A stretch of 64,000 bases of DNA from Taxillus chinensis (Eukaryota > Streptophyta > Magnoliopsida > Santalales > Loranthaceae). The notes under the pieces are model-generated. The model did no database searches and was not told the DNA's origin. It saw only the letters and a program-made list of their open reading frames with translations. Location of the stretch: NCBI GenBank assembly GCA_023512835.1, contig CM042091.1, forward strand, positions 20,415,506 to 20,479,505, read 5' to 3'. The translations under genes and the position numbers were made by a program. Within the stretch, counting starts at the first letter, position 1. Every line of letters starts with the position of its first letter. Below are positions 45,774 through 58,212 of this stretch, in pieces.

Positions 45774-47984
45774 TGTCACGCCCCCGAATTCCAGGGAACC
45801 CGGAACCGGGTACATGACTTCCCCTTGCCCGCACCCGAAAGGTCAAGGGGTTGGTGACTAGCACCAATAGAGACTATATCGCGGGTGCTGTCTCAATCAT
45901 GCAACCCTGTACAGTCATACATCAAGGGTAATCCTGTACTTTCCCATATATCATCATGCATACAATGAGTCAAACAGTCATACAAACATCACATCACAAA
46001 CAGTATGCAAATCCAACTGTCCACGGACCCATGTCCGGAATATCACACAAAATAATACAGAATATAATATTGTATCATACATCAGAGTAGTGGGCGTCCT
46101 CCTGGAAGAAAGTCCTCCACTAGTCTCGGGTCACACCTGAAAAAGGTAAACAACAAGTAGGGGTGAGCGATAAGCTCAGTAGGTGACCCCAACACTCCAC
46201 ATCATGCAAACATACAAGTCTATACTACATGCTCTGTGTACTCGTGCACTGTGTAGTGTGCACAATTATCAGGACTCAGCCTTCAAACAAACATCAGGAC
46301 CTAGCCTGCCCACACAGACGCTTGTCCACGATCCTCAATAGGATCCCACTCGGGGGCACTCACCTACCACGGCGCTTATATGCCCGGACACAGTGCCACA
46401 CAGGCCTGCCATCGGCGCATATGCCTGCCACGGCCACAACGCAATATGCCCGGCCACAGTGCCACACAGGCCTGCCATCAGCGCATATGCCCGCCCCGTC
46501 AACCACATAGCATCATTTGTGCTCCACGGTGAGAACCCAACAAGTCATAGAGCCTAAGCCCCAATCCCTCAAACCAACATACCAACACCAATATGGTCTT
46601 AAAGTATACAACACTCCCTTTAAAACTGTAGCCAGTCTTCACCAGTCGATCCTCATTCCTTGACTAAGGAAGGAGATACCTATAGCAGCTATTTTCTTGA
46701 AATAAAAAGTCCCGGCATTGGGTCTCCATATCATAACTAAGATAATTTGATTTTTGGGGATTTTTCTAAGATGTCTAACCCCACTTTCCAAAAATTCACC
46801 TCTATGAAAAACTAGATTTTTCCGAGATTTTACACTCAATCCCAATTTTCACATTTTGAAGGAGTGAGAATTTATTTTTCTAGTATTTTTCTTTGAATCC
46901 AAATGGGGGGGAGGGGTATTTCATTATTTACATTGTAACTTAAGTATAGTACTTAGATGTGGAGAGGCATCATAATGGTTTACAATGTAAATGTCCGGAG
47001 AGGCATAATGGTTTACAATGTAAATGTCCAGTGCAGTGCAGTTGCACTACTGCGGATTGAAGCTGTGGATCACTGCTACGGATTGATGCTGCGGAATGGA
47101 TGCTACGGATCACTGCTGCTGATCCGGACTACTGATCCGTACTATTGATCCGGAATAACGAAGCTGTTGACTCCAAAGCTGCTAACTACGAAGCTGTTGA
47201 CTCCACAGCTGCTGACTACGAACTTCGACCCTACGGTTCACCCAGGGTACTATTCATCATCGTTTTTGGCCTATTTTTCGTCTAGAATCAACCCAGCAAC
47301 CCCCAGGCACTCACAAACACGTGTTTTACTAAACAGAGTACAAAATTACATACCCAAACTGATATAAATCAGTTCTTACCCACAGATCTTATGTTAAACC
47401 ATTAGATCTAACCCAAAAATTGGGTTTTCCCCAAAACCTAGGGTTCATACTCAATTTCATAAATCATGATAAATTCATGCATATTCAAAGACAGAATCGA
47501 GATAAGAGGTTCAAGGATACCTACCTGGGAAGATTATTTGCGATCCACGAGCTCCAATCGCTCCAAAATCACCAAAGGAAGCTCTTCACCTTCCCTCTCT
47601 CTCTCTTGCTCAAACATGCATGCACCAAGCAAATTAAAGGGATAAGGCAGTTTCTTAATTATTTATACTGCTGCCAATAATTGGCCTCCCAGCAATAATT
47701 GACCTCCCGAGGTCACGAACTCCAAATTGAGTCAAATTACTGTCAAAATGCTCGAAATGACAAGCACAATACTATGCAGATATTACCACACTAATATGAC
47801 CGCTCAAATGCAAAGTTAACCAATAAACCCCAAAAAGTCAACAATCGGGTCAAATGGGGCCCCGACTCGGAATCGGGCCCAGGTACAGTCAAAATGCTCA
47901 CATCGACGACTACACTACCGTCCAGATAGTTACATTCCTATAGAATGACTATCTCTCAAACCTACCCAAATACGAGTCTTTGCA
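45774..47984 (-). repeat. S2: solo LTR of the G1 family, TSD TGTGT
   Basis: 2211 bp, TGTCACGCCC...GAGTCTTTGCA, flanked by TGTGT at 45769-45773 and 47985-47989. It gives the uninterrupted form of the G1 LTR. A minus-strand TATA box is at 47660-47667. It contains a duplicated segment (GTGCCACACAGGCCTGCCAT at about 46390 and 46457). Confidence 0.94.
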
Positions 47985-48053
47985 TGTGTGCGTGGGTCGT
48001 TAGTCGTGGGTCGTGCTGCGTGAGTTGTGTCTACGTGGGTCGTGCAGGGCTGT
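47985..48053. repeat. Minisatellite, right part
   Basis: This continues GTGGGTCGT and CGTGCAGGGCTGTGTC units, interrupted by S2. Confidence 0.8.
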
Positions 48054-48423
48054 GTCTTCTCAATTCCCTCCCCAAATTCTATCGTATCAGTTTCGTACAT
48101 CTTAAACTGTGTAGTCCCCCATCGTAAACTACATTCATGATTTCAGATTGGATATTCATCACTATGTTCTGTTGCTTACGGAGTTATGCTGTGTGCAGGC
48201 CCTGTGGACGAGTCGAAAAATCAACTCCTAGATATTTTGTGTGTAATGCAGGTTTCCATCTAAATTTCTGCATAACTAAACATGACCTTTGAAGTTTGTT
48301 TTCCCATGTCATTCCCAGATTTTCCTAGTGTTATGGCATATTGGGGATCACAATGTTTTTGTCATTTGATGTTTACATTATTATTTTTTGATCCTTAAGG
48401 AACTTTCTTTTTATGTTTACATT
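48054..48423. other. Unassigned sequence left of C2
   Basis: No gene is supported. It holds the left TSD of C2 (ACATT, 48419-48423). A short open stretch near 48197-48295 reads CRPCGRVEKSTPRYFVCN, which has Cys spacing but no family I can name. Confidence 0.5.
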
Positions 48424-49063
48424 TGTTGGATCAAGCCCAAAATTTGGATAATGCCAATAAAGCCCTATGTAAGTTGATTTGAGATCTTTTATGTTTCTTT
48501 AGTCATTGCATAAGATATGTTATTAATCCGGAGATATACTCGTGAGAGCAATAACAGAGTTTACCGTGGAATAACAAAGATATTCAATAAAGATGTTATT
48601 CCTCGGTAATCTCTCTGTTATTGCCAATAAAGCCCTGTTTGTTTGAGGGGTTAGGATGCAAACCCACAGCAGCCAAGACAGAGAGATTATCGAGGAATAG
48701 TTAGTGCTGAACATATTCCGGAACTACAAGTTCCAAGGTTGTCTCTTAGGAATGTTTGTATAAATATTCATACTTGTACATGTGTGGTAAGTGTGAACGA
48801 GCCTGAATTAACCCTATGTATGCACAAGAGCTCAAAGATATAATCTAGGCTAGTGTGTGAATCCTTTTGTAAACAGAGTGTAAGAGAGTCTTGCTTCTAT
48901 TTTGTTGTAATTATCTCTTGATAATAAAACAAAATACTTCTACTATCTGGTTCTCTTCCGCAGTGATTCTATCACTTAACTAGATTAGTGTGGTGTCTTA
49001 AGAGATTAAAAAGAGTTTCGATAAGAGCCTATTCACCCCCCTCTAGGCTCCAAGGGACCATCA
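48424..49063 (+). repeat. C2 5' LTR, internally deleted and rearranged
   Basis: It starts TGTTGGATCAAGCCC and ends GGGACCATCA. About 700 bp, including the whole U3 repeat array, is replaced by a filler (48551-48664) with an inverted repeat and a duplicated GCCAATAAAGCCCT. The TATA box at 48759-48766 remains. Confidence 0.92.
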
Positions 49064-49065
49064 AG

Positions 49066-49077
49066 TGGTATCAAAGC
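49066..49077 (+). promoter_or_regulatory. C2 primer-binding site (tRNA-iMet, one mismatch)
   Basis: TGGTATCAAAGC lies 2 bp after the LTR. It has A where C1 has G. Confidence 0.88.
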
Positions 49078-49123
49078 AGTTTATTTGTTCAAAAGTAGAG
49101 ATCCCACTATTTTACTCTAAGCA

Positions 49124-51421
49124 ATGGCCGAAGAAAGCAGTATGCTATTCAACACACGCCTTAACTCCGGAGGCGCACAAGAGCCCATCCCAAATCGAAG
49201 CAGCAGTGAAAACGTCGACCCACCTCAACCTGCTGCTGCTGCTGCTCCTCAACCACGGAGTTCTGGTTTTACTCTGACGAAACCGCCCAAATTCACACCT
49301 GAGCTTTTCTCCCAGTGGAAAGCTCGCATGAAGATGTTTATGGTATGCCATGATCATCTCATGTGGCCATGTCTTCATTAGGAGATTCCAATTCCGATGA
49401 CTATCGGAGAACATGGAGTTAGGAGACCAAAGATAGATGCCGAACTTACCAACGATGAAAGAGCCTGGCAGTGCGCTAGTGAAAAGGCTCTAGCTTATGT
49501 TACATCGTCTTTGGATTTCGAGGCTTTCACGGACGTCCAGGGCTGCACGTCAGCAAAAGCTGTTTGGGATAAACTGACAATCCTCTATGAGGGGAGTCAG
49601 TCCCAAATGCAAAATGTGATATGTGCTCTCAGACAGAATTTTGAGAGTTTCAATACAAACCTGGTGAATCCCTTGAAAGCATCTATCGGAGATTCGGGAA
49701 GCTCATTCTAGAGCTAAAAACTGTCAATGAGCACTACACTCAGTCTCAAATCAATGACAAGTTCTTTCGATCCTTGCCGGATCGCTACTACTCCAAGTAG
49801 CTCCAGATGCAAGCTGACAAAACCGGCCATTTATCGCCCTTGAGGAAATATATGGAGAGCTTCGGACTCATGAGGTCGGATTCGGATACACCGACCGTGA
49901 TGAGAAAATAGCTCGGAAAGAAAAAGGGGTAGCTCTCAAAGCTACGGAATGCTCCGATGAATCATCAAGAGGATGATACGGATGAGTCGAGAAATTCGAC
50001 TCGGACGCGAAGAGGAAATAGCTCTTCTTGTCAAATCCTTTGAATGATTCCTTCCAGGAAAAGTAGAAAAGGATTCGAAGAGGCTCCTTATTATCCAGGA
50101 AGGAAGGAACGATCGGAGTCGAGCTCCCAAGAATGCTTTAATCGTGGGAAACCCGGCCAGGGCCAAGGAATGCAGATCCAAATCTAAGACGGCAGAGAAA
50201 AGTGACAAGGTTACTCCTCGATGTACCACCTCAGACAACAGCAAGAACAAGAGGAAGGCGTTCGTGACAAAGTACATCAGTGGCTCGGAAGAAGAGGAGG
50301 AATCTTCGGATGATGAGCCAACTCCTAAGCCGAACATCTGCCTCATGGAAAATACTGAGGTACCTTCTATCTCTGAGCTCATGAGTAAATTAAAATCTCT
50401 TACTACTGTATGTGATCATGAAAAGAATGAGAGACTAATAATTACTCAAATGTACAAAGATATGGAAAGTCAGAATAAACGTCTTGAATTTACTATTACT
50501 AGACTCGAAAAGGACATCGCTGACTTCAGAGGAAAAGAAGCTTGGTATCACGATCTAAGAGCTGAAAATCATCTGTTAAATACTAATCTTTCAGGCCTAA
50601 AAGTAATAGTAAAAAGACTCGAAAATGAACTTGAACAGGAAAGGGAAATAAATCGTAAGTGGCATAAATCCGGGAAAATAGCCTCTACATTTAGAACTGA
50701 TCCGGATAATGTTCGAGTCAAACCTGGCCTAGGCTCCGAATCATCAAACTCCAATGCTCAAGCTACTGAGTGTCCTCCGGATTTCACTCTAAAACTAACC
50801 AACTTATATCCTGTTAGTACATCTAAACCATTGGATGGTTTCATTTCAGGTGGCACCATAGTTTATGACTGTGGAGTTGAGGCTATTCTTGCACTTCCCG
50901 AAGCAGTAGCACCCGTAACTAATGATGAAGGGAAGGCTGCTGCAGTTAAAGCCAAAACTGTAGCACCCAAAAAGAAAGGAAAGGCTAAGGCTGATGCATC
51001 TAGGGCCAAGAGCGCGTTACCCAAACGTAATGGATTAGGCCACAGGGAACATAGTAGAAAGTCTGTAAAATCTAAGAGACCTGTATCCCCTGTTTGTACT
51101 TCACATTATAGTGTCTGTTCCATCTGTAGGGAAATGGGTCATTATCACTATGAATGTTGGAGTTTATCTGATAACTGGCTTTGTAATCAAATTCGAACCA
51201 ATAAAGATCAGTTTAATAAAAAGGTTTCTTTGAGTAAAACAAAATCTAAACCACAAAGGAGTGTCTCTCCCAAGAAAACCCAAATAAAAGAGATAGTTGA
51301 AACTAACAAGTTAAAGTCAACTTGGAGAGCTAAAAGTCCTAGCAAAATCAAATCCGGAACTGTTGACATTACTGCTGCTCTTTCTAACCGCCCGAAATAA
51401 GTTTGGGCACCAAAAGTGTAA
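49124..51421 (+). pseudogene. C2 gag
   Basis: It starts MAEESSMLFNTRLNSGG. A TAG at 49379-49381 replaces CAG of C1. The frame resumes 49397-49711, breaks repeatedly, and is open again 50144-51400. The first zinc knuckle is ruined (CFNRGKPGQ where C1 has CFNCGKTGH). The second, CSICREMGHYHYEC, is intact (CX2CX4HX4C), unlike C1. A long coiled coil (DMESQNKRLEFTITRLEKDI) and an Ala/Lys-rich basic region lie between. A TAA at 51398 replaces CAA, then the natural end is GTG-TAA at 51419-51421, in frame with pol as in C1. Confidence 0.86.
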
Positions 51422-51429
51422 ACTGTTGT

Positions 51430-52371
51430 CTTTTAGGAGCATCTCTGGAATGCATTTCCGGATCACTTGAAGTTAAAGATCAATCAAAGCAAGTGGATCC
51501 TCGATAGTGGATGCTCCGGACATATGACGGGTGATCGACCTCGCTATAGAAGTTAATGAAAAACGAGGTCCATCCGTTTCATATGGTGACAACAACGAAA
51601 GGTAAGACGTCGGGTATGGCACTTTAACTAACGGCGTGTATCAATCACTAGAGTTGCACTAGTCGAAGGTTTGAAGCATAATTTGCTAAGTGTCGGTAAT
51701 TTATGTGACAAAGGATTTATTGTTTCCTTTATGTCAAACTCCGTACGAAGAGAAAACTTATCCGGAGACATTAAGTTATCCGGATCAAGAGATGGGGACA
51801 TATACTCGGTGGTCTTAAGAAATAATTCTTCGACCCTGTATGCTTCCTCACTAAAGCTACAGATGAAGATAGTTGGTTATGGCACAAGCGATGCGCACAT
51901 TTAAACTTTAAGACATTGTCTAAATTAGCGTCACTTGGTCTTGTCACCGGTCTACGTAAACTCAAATTCTCCAGAGACACTCTCTTGAGAATGCTAACTG
52001 GGCAAACAGACCAAACATAGCTTTAAGAGCAAATCGGTTAATTCAATAACTGCTCCTCTACAACTTCTTCATATGGACCTCGGTGGTCCTATTTCTGTTC
52101 CGTCACCTGGTCAGGTGCGAGATATACCCTTGTGGTTATCGATGATTTCACCGGATACACATGGGTGATGTTCCTGAAATCAAAGGATCAAACTTTTGAG
52201 CATCTAGTAGATCTTTTCAACTGGATAAGCAACTCACAAGGACCGAGCATAAAGTGCATCAGGAGTGATCATGGTACAGAATTTAATTTTTCAGAAATGA
52301 GATCATATTGTTCTGAACAGGGCATACAGCATATCTTCTCTGCTCCCAGAACTCCACAACAAAATGGGTAG
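51430..52371 (+). pseudogene. C2 pol: protease and integrase core
   Basis: The protease motif keeps Asp (DSGCSGHMTGD) near 51503. The frame is then lost many times by 1-bp deletions (near 51537, 51608, 51636, 51745, 51830 and 51990). Integrase catalytic blocks are readable at 52132-52371: VIDDFTGYTWVMF, IRSDHGTEFNF, and PRTPQQNG, where a 1-bp loss creates a stop just before the VERKN Glu. Confidence 0.85.
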
Positions 52372-52412
52372 CTGAGCGCAAGAATCGCACTTTAGTTGAG
52401 GCTGGTAGATCC

Positions 52413-53741
52413 ATGTTAGCAGGGGCAACGCTTCCTCTTAGTCTATGGGCTGAAGCTGTGTCCACTGCCTGCTATGTTCAGAACAGAACTCTAATAAATA
52501 AATCTACCATGAAAACACCCTATGAGATGTGGAGAGGACGAAAACCTTCAATTTCACATTTCAGAGCTTTTGGGTGTACTTGCTATATATTGATAAATGG
52601 CAAAGAGACCTGGAATAAATTTGAACCAAAATCTGATGATGGGATTTTTATCGGGTACTCACTACATAGCAAGGCTTATCGGGTCTTCAATAGAAAACTT
52701 TTTAAAGTTGAAGAATCTATCCATGTGACTTTTGATGAAGCTAATCTTAATTGGTCAAAAGTTGCTTCTTCAAGTTCTAATGTGCAGGTCATGGACAGCA
52801 ACATCGATTATTCGAAGTTTATGAATGTTCCTGTTACACATTTTGACCAACCACGTGGCATCAGCGAGGCACAAAGAAATTATATGGATGATGCTACGGA
52901 TGACTCGGACTCCGGACTACCATTAAGCTCCGGACATACTCCTACGGATACCCAAAATTCCGGAGCACCTTCAAGTCCGTCCGGACCAGTTAACACTGAA
53001 AGAAACAGTGTTGAAGAACCACCTAGTTCTACCGTACCTTCTAATACGGAAACATCTAATCCGGACGAAGCTCAACCAGCAGATACACCTGAACCACCTA
53101 ATCTGGTAGAGCTTCAAATTGTTCAAGATCATCCATCACATGCACAGAATTACAGATGGACCCGAAACCATCCCTCAGATCAAGTGATTGGTGATCCTAC
53201 TGTTGGTGTAAGAACAAGAGCAGCCACCTCCAACATGAGTCTTTACTCGTGTTTTCTATCTCAAATAGAACCAAAGGTGGTAGATGAAGCTCTTCAGGAT
53301 TCGAACTGGATAGAAGCCATGCAAGAAGAGCTGAATCAATTTAAGAGAAATAATGTGTGGACCTTAGTACCAAGGCCTAAGTCTCAAGAAGTCATTGGAG
53401 TTAAATGGGTGTTCCGGAACAAGCTTGATACGGATGGAATAGTAATCCGGAACAAAGCCAGACTGGTAGCCAAAGGATATCGTCAAGAAGAAGGAATAGA
53501 CTATGATGAGACCTTTGCTCCAGTAGCAAGACTTGAGGCAATCCGGATGTTTCTGGCGTATGCTTCATATGAAAACTTCATAGTTTATCAAATGGACGTC
53601 AAGAGCGCATTCCTGAATGGAGATCTTCAAGAGGAGGTTTACGTAGAACAACCTCCCGGTTTCATTGAACCTAAAGCAGGACATCTAGTCTACAAACTTC
53701 GAAAAGCTTTATATGGTTTGAAGCAAGCTCCAAGAGCCTAG
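52413..53741 (+). pseudogene. C2 pol: integrase C-terminus and RT N-terminal half
   Basis: 442 residues open, from [16 protein letters not shown] through the [12 protein letters not shown] block, a Ser/Pro linker, [13 protein letters not shown], and RT motifs [13 protein letters not shown] and YGLKQAPRA. It ends at a TAG at 53739-53741 where C1 has TGG (Trp), a G-to-A change. This region shows the reading that is frameshifted in C1. Confidence 0.9.
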
Positions 53742-54796
53742 TACGACACACTGTCAGAATTCCTATTTGCTCACAACTTCCAAAAAGGGAAGATTGACAC
53801 CACCTTATTTCTACGAAAAGAGAAAGGACACACTCTAATCGTACAGATATATGTGGATGATATCATTTTCGGATCAACGAATCCGAAGCTTTGTGAAGAG
53901 TTTGCTAAGTTGATGACAGGCAAGTTTGAGATGAGCATGATGGGAGAACTGTCCTACTTTCTCGGAATAGAAGTTAAACAATTGAAGGAAGGAATCTTCA
54001 TTAATCAAGCTAAGTACACTCGCGATCTTATTAAGAAGTTTGGTATGGAAGGTTCATCTCCCGTCAAAACTCCCATGCCTGTCAGTGCCAAGTTAGATCC
54101 TGATGTGGACGGCATATCAGTAAATGTGACTGACTACAGAGGGATGATAGGATCCTTGTTGTATCTTACAATAAGTCGCCCAGACATTATGTTTGCAACT
54201 TGCATTTGTGCACGATATCAGGCGAATCCCAAGGAGTCACATATGCTTCATGTTAAACGGATATTAAGGTATCTCAAAGGAACGATGAATTTGGGACTCT
54301 GGTACCCAAAGGAGTCCAACTTCACCTTATCCGGATACTCGATGCCGACTTCGCTGGATGTCGCATCGACAAGGAAGAGCACAAGTGGTACGTGTCGGTT
54401 TCTTGGAAATAGATTAATTTCATGGTTCGATGAAGAAGCAATTCCGTATCAACCTCTACTGCAGAGGCGGAATACATAGCTGCTGGGAGTTGCTGCGCAC
54501 AGCTACTCTGGATGCAAAGTCAACTTACTGACTACGGTTTCAACATGTCATCTATTCCACTCTACTGCGACAACACTAGTGCAATTGCTATCAGCAACAA
54601 TCCTGTCATGCACCCTAAGACGAAGCATATTGAGGTCAGGTATCACTTCATACGCGACCATGTTCTCAAAAATCACATTTCCCTGGAACATGTTGCTACT
54701 GAAGATCAACTGGCAGACATACTTACAAAGCCCCTACCTGATGCAAGATTCTCTGAACTACTCATCCGATTAGGTATGCTTGACTTCCCTACATAG
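53742..54796 (+). pseudogene. C2 pol: RT catalytic part and RNase H
   Basis: The frame continues directly after the [16 protein letters not shown], then the YVDD box near 53850, [15 protein letters not shown], and RNase H. A 1-bp deletion at 54339 (CTCTGATGCC to CTCGATGCC) breaks RNase H in YSDADF. The end (54512-54796) has [10 protein letters not shown] and [12 protein letters not shown]. Confidence 0.9.
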
Positions 54797-56490
54797 CTTC
54801 ACATTTAAATTACCCAACAAGATACTTACTATCGAAAATGCATTGTGCTTTTATTGAAAGTAGAAGATACATCCTGACTTTAATGCTGATCATACTTACT
54901 TGATTAACGGCTTCATGCTTCGATATTAATATCAACTTCATATTGGGAGGATGTTTGCGTTTCCCGATCAAGTCGCTTAAGCAAACATGATTAAAGTTTA
55001 TATGATTCACCTCTTTCTGGTTTCATGATCTTAATTTCCACTGATCACCACATGACAAAAGCATGTTTATTTAGATTACTCTATTAACATGTATAGTTGA
55101 AGAAATGAAATGGGTTAGCTCGGAATGCCTGGTGGATGAATATTCAATCGCAATCGATCACTTCAGAAGTATAGTTTTCTAATAAGATAGACAGTGCTGA
55201 ATTTCTACAAACCGGAAAGGTCAACCGAGAGGATTGCACAATCTACGGGGGAGAAAATGCTTTATATATTATTCGAGTAATACCCCCCGTATATGTTTCA
55301 TGACCTCTTTCCTGGCTGTCTATTTGAGGGGGAGCATTTCATTGAGAGGATCAAATGATCTACGGGGGAGCTTAAATTTCATCTATTACCTCAGTAATGA
55401 CCCCCTAATATGTCTCGGATACTCCCTCCTCTAAACCTTTACTTCCGGATCTGACAGGACATGCTATTTTGAATTAGAATAGTGGCATGCTTGGATGTAT
55501 TTTCCTTCTTCAACCATGCATTTTAATCGGCTAATCACCTGCTTACTTTTGACATGTGTCCGCTTCCTCATCTTTCACTCATGAATCCTAATTTGGTCAA
55601 ATCATATGATTTTTAAATAATCTTAGCTACGTCGTTCAGCAGGACGGTTTCGCTATGTTGACTTATATGAACTTGTGTATTTATTATCTGACATATGTCC
55701 TGATTCAGTAATATTGATCATTCTCTCGTATGTATATATCTATTACATTCTTTGTAATGCATAAGTTCTGTTTCTCATTAGCTCGGATTATGTCATTTTT
55801 CACTGACTATTTTCTCTTATCCGTACTAATCCTTGCCTGTTAAGCTTTTGTACTTTCAGTTCATTTTTTTTAGCTACAGGTTCAGATTTTCTTTACAACC
55901 GTATCGATAAATCTAGTCCATAGTCTTGGATTTGAAGTGTTGTGGTACTTCTCTTCTCTTCAACTTATTGACAGCAAAGGAATCTACTTTTCTCTCTTAC
56001 TGCACTCTGTTACTACGGACATGGTCTACTTTTCATCTGGATACTCCTCATTCGACTATCATTGATTCCGGATGATTGTCGGTTCATTCCTCCGGACTCC
56101 TGACACTGTCAAATTGCGATAATCCATGTCTTCTTATATATCGCGTGCTTTTGAGGAGGAATCATGATGATTCATTAAATGCAAATCTCGGGATGCACAC
56201 ACTTCACCGGATGGCAAACAGTTGTTACCCTTATTTGGTCATGCGGTCTCCACGACATCGTTTCATTTGGAGGCGCACCGGTATCAAGACTTATGACATC
56301 AGCCTGTCAAGCGGTTCATTGTTTCACTCGCCACATCCCTAGAACCGCTGACATTCACAGCCTCGGTCTTATATATTTTGGTCATTCCTGCGAAGCACGA
56401 GTATTGCTCATTTCAAATCCCTAAACCTCTCGTTGCTCCTTTGATATCCAAGACCTCACCTTTCCTCTCGTCCTTCAACCTTCATCTATA
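54797..56490 (+). other. C2 pol-ORF3 spacer
   Basis: It is homologous to the C1 spacer, with three purine motifs near 55244-55252, 55326-55334 and 55362-55370. No gene is supported. Confidence 0.7.
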
Positions 56491-57876
56491 ATGGCACCCA
56501 GAATCTCTCTATCCGGCATTAATCCTGGCCATCTGGTCGATTGGAGTGCTTTCTCTAACCCTCCGGACTGGTTTTCCCAACTTCGCCCTCTACTCGAAGC
56601 CTCGCATATCCTCAACTTGATCTCCAATCCTGTCGATCTTCTTATCGACGACATTATTGAGTATTACCAAAGGATTCGCTGTACCACCGACTCCATCATC
56701 TCCTATGTTCGCGGTGAATCCATCATCATCACTCCCGCCATTCTCCGCGCTGCTCTCCACCTACCCCGCGGTGAACCACAACGCCCAAATGCCGATCCAA
56801 TGGCGGCTTCTATGGGTTACACCCAAAAAGGCAAGGAATACAAGGTGAAATCCTTCCGAGGTCGCTATCGCTGTATGGCGACCATACTGAGTCGCTGTTT
56901 ACTGGCTCGCACTTCAGCTCTGGACTCGGTTCCTTACGATCTTCTCCTGGCCATGTACAGCGTTTTTGAAGGTCTTCCGATGGACTGGGGGACGTTCTTG
57001 TGTCGACTGCTGCAGAATGGTCCCAAGAACCATTCCTTCGGGCGCATACTCAGCATTGTCTTCCGGCATCTTCATCCGGACCATTTCGCCCGCTATGATG
57101 CTGTTCCATTTCCCTCGGCTTTTTACCTCCGTTATCTTACGCCAGATGGGAACATGACAGCCCGCCGTCCCTCTGCAGCTCTCCGCATTCTCCCTGCCTC
57201 GGAACAACAAGGCAGTTCTATTGGTGACCCCTCCGACAGCCAAGCCCCTGATGTCAGTTCTGCACCCCGATCCTCCCGGATTCGGTCCGTTGCAGCACCT
57301 TCTCTTTCTCGGGCCTCCCAGCACAGCGTTCGTGCCGACCCGTCCGAGGTTGCGGGGCCATCTCAGCGCAGTGCCCCTAAAGCTGTTTCCTCAGCCCCCT
57401 CTGCTGCGGATGTCCCCACTCCCTCGACCTCCGCTATTGCTGCCGCGGTTGATACCACTGTTGCTGCCGCCACTGCTGATGTCCCGGCATCTACTCCGGA
57501 AGCTCCCTTGCCTCCCCTCCCTCAACCCCGAGACTATCTTGACCATCTCTCCGCCGACACCTTAACGGACTTATGGCTCCATTTCAGCCTTGCCCACACC
57601 GCCTCCCTTCCTGACAATGATCTCCGGGTGTTTTACACGCGCCATACCCAATCCCCGGAGACCATGATCATCTGGAACTTGGATCACGGCTTTCTTACGC
57701 CGGCCTCCATTCCAGATGTGCCGCTCCCTACCCCCTCCAGCCCGGTCCATTCCGCCCGGGGTCCTTCCCCTGCTAAGGCTGGCCCCTCTTCTCCTGCTGA
57801 CGCCATTCCCGTGGTTGACCTATCTGGTCAAAGCGGGTCAGCTGCTCCGGATGCCTCTGCTGCTCCGGATGCCCCT
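56491..57876 (+). pseudogene. C2 third ORF, N-terminal part
   Basis: It starts MAPRISLSGINPGHLVDW and is open without breaks to the S3 insertion, longer than the C1 equivalent, which is frameshifted near residue 170. The conserved N-terminal domain (ITPAILRAALHLP, YRCMATILSRCLL, ALDSVPYDLL, PMDWGTFLCRLL, HLHPDHFARYDAVPFPSAFY) covers about 230 residues. An Ala/Ser/Pro-rich region follows. The domain is shared with G2 ORF3. No signal peptide or membrane helix is visible. Confidence 0.82.
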
Positions 57877-58212
57877 TGTTGGACCCCATTTTGTCCGGGT
57901 TAGACATATATATTTATTATTCCATATCTGTCATTGCCTTTGTATAAAGAGGCGTAACCATTAAGATAAAGGGAGGGAAAAAGAGAGTCACAGGTGATGG
58001 AAAATCAAATTTGAGAATCAACGCCTCCGACCACGCTCAATTCTGAGGTCAAATGACGAAGTTATGGTCAAAACAGTGTTCAAACCGCTAATAGCGGTCA
58101 AATGATAATTGACTTGCAAAACCGCACTCCAAATCAGGTCACAAACCTCACCATCGTGATCCTCTCGTCATTGTGAGAATTTTGATATATATATTGGCTA
58201 TTTAAAAAAAAA

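Noticed and set aside
45497..45817. A 106-residue plus-strand ORF rich in Cys, Val and Gly
   Set aside because: It is a translation of the GTGGGTCGTGCAGG minisatellite running into an LTR; the repeat length explains the open frame.
48197..48295. Possible zinc-finger exon (CRPCGRVEKSTPRYFVCN)
   Set aside because: It resembles but does not match the GRF-type Cys pattern, and is too short to call.
48640..48662. GTTTGTTTGAGGGGTTAGG as a Harbinger or Tourist terminal repeat
   Set aside because: It looks similar to such termini but has no partner or TSD and sits in repair filler of the C2 LTR.
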